Below are positions 61,004-64,000 of a DNA stretch of 64,000 nucleotides, in pieces (position 1 is the first letter of the stretch; every line of letters begins with the position of its first letter). The stretch covers positions 124,001 to 188,000 of the forward strand of contig JHUT02000002.1 of assembly GCA_000690595.2 (NCBI GenBank). Reading direction: 5' to 3'. The translations under genes and the position numbers were made by a program. The DNA is from Natrinema mahii. Its GTDB lineage: Archaea; Halobacteriota; Halobacteria; Halobacteriales; Natrialbaceae. The notes below the pieces were generated by a model that was not told where the DNA came from, did no database searches, and saw nothing but the letters and a program-made list of their open reading frames with translations.

Positions 61004-61738
61004 ATGTCACCCGACACCGATTTCGAGGTCGATTTCGGGGGGACCGTCGCAGTGATCACCGGCGCGAGCGGCGCGCTCGGCAGCGCCGCCGTCGATCGCT
61101 TCCGCGAGGCCGGCGCGACCGTCTGTGCGGTCGACGTGATCGCGCCCGACGACGAGGACAGCCTGCTCGAGCGCGACCCCGCCGACGAACCGGCACTTGA
61201 CTTCTACGAGGCGGACCTGACCGACGAGGACGAGGTCGCGGCGCTGATGGACGCGATCGTCGACGACCACGGGCGGATCGACCACCTGCTGAACGTCGCC
61301 GGGACGTGGCGCGGCGGCGACCACATCGAGGACACCGACCTCGAGGAGTTCGACCTCCTCCTGAACGTCAACCTGAAGACGGCCTTTCTCGCCGCGAAAC
61401 ACGCCCTGCCCCACCTGCAGGAAACCGAGGGGGCGATCGTCGGGATCAGCGCCCGCTCCTCGCTCGAGGGCGGCGAGGGCGACGGCCCCTACCGGATCAC
61501 CAAGGCCGGCATCCGACTGCTGACGGAAACGTTGGCCGAGGAGAACCGCGGGACGGTGCGGGCAAACTGCGTCATGCCGAGCGTCATCGACACCCCGATG
61601 AACCGCGAGATGATGCCCGACGCCGATCACGACGCGTGGGTCGACCCGCTCGAGATCGCCGACGTGATGGCGTTTCTCTGTAGCGACGCCGCGGCGGTGA
61701 CAAGCGGCGCTGCGGTGCCAGTGTACGGCGAGGCCTGA
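61004..61738 (+). CDS. Short-chain dehydrogenase/reductase
   Basis: A 244-aa SDR. 'GGTVAVITGASGALGSAAVDRFREAGATVCAVD' is the TGxxxGxG cofactor motif, 'VAGTWRGGDHI' replaces NAG, Ser is in 'VGISARSSLEGGEGDGPYRITKAGIRLLTETLAEEN' with YxxxK as Tyr-Arg-Ile-Thr-Lys, so the catalytic Ser/Tyr/Lys set is present. ATG 61004 follows the family. Substrate unknown. Confidence 0.92.
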   Translation: MSPDTDFEVDFGGTVAVITGASGALGSAAVDRFREAGATVCAVDVIAPDDEDSLLERDPADEPALDFYEADLTDEDEVAALMDAIVDDHGRIDHLLNVAGTWRGGDHIEDTDLEEFDLLLNVNLKTAFLAAKHALPHLQETEGAIVGISARSSLEGGEGDGPYRITKAGIRLLTETLAEENRGTVRANCVMPSVIDTPMNREMMPDADHDAWVDPLEIADVMAFLCSDAAAVTSGAAVPVYGEA

Positions 61739-61757
61739 TCGGCGAAAACGGAGCCGA

Positions 61758-63107
61758 TCAGCCGAGGATACCGCTGATCGCCTCGTACGCACCGATCGCG
61801 TTGAGTCCGAGGATCACGACCAGCGTGACGACGACGGGCACTCGAAGGGCCCAGATCCAGGCCGTTCCCCACCCGCCGAGGTTTCGGACCCCTTTGCCGA
61901 GTTCCTCGAGGCCGAGGTCGGTCTGGACCCAGCCGATGTAGACGGATAACAACAGCGCGCCGAGGATGAGCAGGATGTTGTTCGCGAGTTCGTCGTAGAC
62001 CGTGAGCCACGAGAGGGTCCCGTCGTACGCGACGGGAGCGCCGAAGAGGAATATGGCGGTCCCGATGAGAAGCGTCGCCGGGATGCGATCGACGCCGCGT
62101 TCGTCGATCAGGTAGGAAACGACGACTTCCATGATACTGATCGCGCTCGAGAGCGCCGCGATGGTGACGGTACCGAAGAAGACCGCCCCGAGGACGCTGC
62201 CGAACGGAATGTTGCTAAACGCCTGCGAAAGCGCGATGAAGATGAATCCCGGACCGTCGCCGATTGCGACGATGTCGGCGACGGCGAGGTCGCCGGAGAA
62301 GAGGACCGGGAACGCGACGAGACCGACGGTGAACGCGATCGCCGTGTCCAATCCGACGATGATGACGGCGTCTTTGGCGAGGTTACGATCCTCGCCGAGG
62401 TAGGACGCATAGGTGATCATCACGCCCATCCCGAGCGAGAGCGTGAAGAACGCCTGTGCGGCCGCTGCGGGTAAGATGCTCGTCCAGTTCGCGGCGATCG
62501 TACCCAGGTCGGGCGACAGATAATACGCGTAGGCTTCCCCGGCACTCGAGAGTGTGCCGGCGTAGACTGCCAGTCCGACCAGGAGGATGATGATCGCGGG
62601 AACCATCAGCTTCACGGAGAATTCGATACCGCGACGGATACCGAGCCCGACGACGGCGATGACGGCCGCCATGAAAATCGCGTGTGTGAGGACCGACGTC
62701 ATGCCCCCGGTCGTCGCTCCGAACTGCGCCGCACCGTCTGCGGCGTAGCTCCCTTGCAGTCCGTAGACGGTGTACTGCAAAACCCAGCCAGCGATGACGC
62801 TGTAGTACGAGAGGATAACGAAGCCCGCGAGGACGAACACCCACCCGATCCGCTGCCACGAACCCGTGCCGATCTGCTTGAGCGCGCCGACGGGATTCCG
62901 ATCCGTGTACCGGCCGACGGTGAACTCGACCAGGATCACCGGGAACCCGATGACCGCGATCAACGCGAGGTACACGACGAGGAACGCCGCGCCGCCGAAC
63001 TCGCCGACCTGATACGGGAACCGCCAGACGTTACCTAATCCCACTGCACTGCCGACCGCAGCGAGGATGAACCCCGCTCTCGTTGCCCATGTTTCGCGTT
63101 GTGCCAT
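61758..63107 (-). CDS. Sodium:neurotransmitter symporter (SNF) family transporter
   Basis: A 449-aa protein with about eleven or twelve helices. The signature 'ATRAGFILAAVGSAVGLGNVWRFPYQVGEFGGAAFLVVYLALIAVIGFPVI' is the LeuT-like TM1-TM2 with its unwound Na+/substrate site. 'ERVIVEFTVGRYTDRN'-type 'LVEFTVGRYTDRNPVGAL' and 'SLGMGVMITYASYLGEDRN' follow. It should import an amino acid or similar compound with Na+. Substrate unknown. Confidence 0.94.
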   Translation of the reverse strand: MAQRETWATRAGFILAAVGSAVGLGNVWRFPYQVGEFGGAAFLVVYLALIAVIGFPVILVEFTVGRYTDRNPVGALKQIGTGSWQRIGWVFVLAGFVILSYYSVIAGWVLQYTVYGLQGSYAADGAAQFGATTGGMTSVLTHAIFMAAVIAVVGLGIRRGIEFSVKLMVPAIIILLVGLAVYAGTLSSAGEAYAYYLSPDLGTIAANWTSILPAAAAQAFFTLSLGMGVMITYASYLGEDRNLAKDAVIIVGLDTAIAFTVGLVAFPVLFSGDLAVADIVAIGDGPGFIFIALSQAFSNIPFGSVLGAVFFGTVTIAALSSAISIMEVVVSYLIDERGVDRIPATLLIGTAIFLFGAPVAYDGTLSWLTVYDELANNILLILGALLLSVYIGWVQTDLGLEELGKGVRNLGGWGTAWIWALRVPVVVTLVVILGLNAIGAYEAISGILG

Positions 63108-63454
63108 GGTGTAACCCTTTCTCACCATGCCTTAAAACCTTACATTCGGGGACTATATTCAGTATTTTCCGCTTTCAGTGTTATCTGTCATAATTCGTTC
63201 CGCATTTGTCCACGAATCGAAAAGTACGTCACGGAATATCCCTTCACAATGGGAAGGTGTTTCACACCGGGTGGGAATCGACGCCGCCGACCCGTCCCCC
63301 CGGCCGCAGCCGAACGGAACTGCCGCCGGTCGACCGCAACCCCGTGTGATACGACAACACCCGAACCCTCATGGGAAATAATACGAGTTACAGAACGTTT
63401 TTTATTCCGGTGGCCGTTGCCACGGCCAATGAGTCGCCACGGGAGGGTTTCCCT
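63108..63454. other. Divergent control region with a short upstream frame
   Basis: A+T-rich near both ends, it serves the SNF gene (reverse) and the carboxylase gene (forward). No other gene is credible. The forward side has the TATA box at 63398-63406 and a nine-codon frame at 63429-63458. Confidence 0.5.
63398..63406 (+). promoter_or_regulatory. TATA-like box for the carboxylase gene
   Basis: TTTTTTATT is centred about 27 nt upstream of ATG 63429, not of the carboxylase ATG 63455, so the transcript should begin near 63429. Confidence 0.45.
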
Positions 63455-63458
63455 ATGA
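63429..63458 (+). CDS. Nine-codon upstream frame overlapping the carboxylase start
   Basis: ATG 63429 reads MSRHGRVSL and stops at TGA 63456-63458, overlapping the carboxylase ATG 63455 (ATGA). GGAGG at 63442-63446, inside this frame, is a Shine-Dalgarno site 8 nt before ATG 63455. It may be a leader peptide or just the 5' leader. Confidence 0.35.
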   Translation: MSRHGRVSL

Positions 63459-64000
63459 CGATGGAAGACCGCATCGACGAACTCGAGGAACTTCGCGAAG
63501 AGGCACGCAAAGGCGGCGGCGAAGCGCGGATCGAGAAGCAACACGACAAGGGGAAGATGACCGCCCGCGAGCGGATCGACTACTTCCTCGACGACGGCAC
63601 GTTCACGGAGTTCGACCAGCTCCGGACCCACCAGACGAGCCAGTTCGGGATGGAGGAAAAGAAGGTCCCGGGCGACGGCGTCGTCACCGGCTACGGCGAG
63701 GTCAACGGGCGAACGACGTTCGTCTTCGCCCACGACTTCACCGTCTTCGGCGGGTCGCTCGGCGAGGTTTTCGCCGAGAAGGTCTGTAAGGTCATGGACA
63801 TGGCGATGGAGGTCGGCGCGCCCGTCATCGGGCTCAACGACTCCGCCGGGGCCCGCATTCAGGAAGGCGTCAAGAGCCTCGCCGGCTACACCGAGATCTT
63901 CCGCCGCAACCAGGAAGCCAGCGGCGTCGTCCCCCAGATCTCCGCGACGATGGGGCCGTGTGCCGGCGGGGCCGTCTACTCCCCGGCGATCACCGACTTC
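63455..64000 (+). CDS. pccB: Biotin-dependent acyl-CoA carboxylase beta subunit, truncated by window edge
   Basis: The open frame runs to the edge (182 codons). '[49 protein letters not shown]' and '[63 protein letters not shown]' are the carboxyltransferase family. '[16 protein letters not shown]' is the acyl-CoA oxyanion loop. In this organism it most probably carboxylates propionyl-CoA, the product of the methylaspartate cycle, though acetyl-CoA cannot be excluded. ATG 63461 is an alternative start. Confidence 0.9.
   Translation, partial: MTMEDRIDELEELREEARKGGGEARIEKQHDKGKMTARERIDYFLDDGTFTEFDQLRTHQTSQFGMEEKKVPGDGVVTGYGEVNGRTTFVFAHDFTVFGGSLGEVFAEKVCKVMDMAMEVGAPVIGLNDSAGARIQEGVKSLAGYTEIFRRNQEASGVVPQISATMGPCAGGAVYSPAITDF

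Overview
This window is chromosomal DNA from a halophilic archaeon. The signs are high G+C, strongly acidic proteins, Tat signals of haloarchaeal type, near-leaderless starts 25-30 nt downstream of TATA boxes, a proteasome beta subunit, archaeal GTP cyclohydrolase III, and several protein families restricted to Halobacteria. A full methylaspartate-cycle cluster fits genera such as Haloarcula, Natrinema or Haloterrigena. I cannot name the species from sequence alone.

Layout. 0-4 kb: a truncated CBS-domain gene, arfA, a small conserved gene and a receiver/PAS/histidine-kinase gene. 4-10.1 kb: an accessory, defence-like stretch with an ORF-free folded RNA or IS200/IS605-type right end, a 56-aa zinc-finger gene, an EVE-domain McrB plus a McrC-like nuclease, and an HTH-nucleotidyltransferase/HEPN pair ending in a palindromic mini-element. 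10.2-16.9 kb: the methylaspartate cycle (mct divergent from mamA-mamB-mal-mch-mcl), which converts glutamate through methylaspartate, mesaconate and methylmalyl-CoA to glyoxylate and propionyl-CoA. 17.1-22.7 kb: a Tat-type glycerophosphodiesterase next to a complete UgpBAEC-like importer, a plausible system for releasing and importing glycerol-3-phosphate. 22.7-23.3 kb: tRNA-Ser(UGA) trailed by degenerate copies of its own 3' end.

23.3-44.3 kb is mostly core housekeeping and small conserved genes: uracil-DNA glycosylase, Mrp/ApbC ATPase, AAC(3)-like acetyltransferase, eIF2B-like isomerase, DUF389, ThuA, Gfo/Idh/MocA, proteasome beta, stress proteins, a formate/nitrite-transporter-Usp fusion, and an ABC-2 exporter whose second permease carries a PrsW-like protease domain. 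Inside it is a DUF5783-like gene broken by two nested-palindrome insertions. 44.4-46.1 kb is a sharply A+T-rich three-gene island with a Tat-exported protein, a beta-rich protein of unknown function and an RDD membrane protein, probably a recent arrival. 46.3-49.6 kb holds SRPBCC, RelE/RHH toxin-antitoxin, flavin reductase/HxlR and two small conserved genes. 50.2-59 kb is the PrkA-PrkA2-YeaH-SpoVR stress-kinase operon plus a HEAT-repeat gene. 59-64 kb holds YjbQ, a second GDPD, a receiver protein, an SDR, an SNF transporter and the start of an acyl-CoA carboxylase beta gene.

The most distinctive feature outside the genes is a set of short nested-palindrome elements (about 10.1, 22.8-23.2, 27.9-28.3 and 59.4 kb). 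Two of them (10.1 and 59.4 kb) are copies of one element. Each lies between convergent genes, and its terminal repeat supplies the stop codon of the upstream gene.
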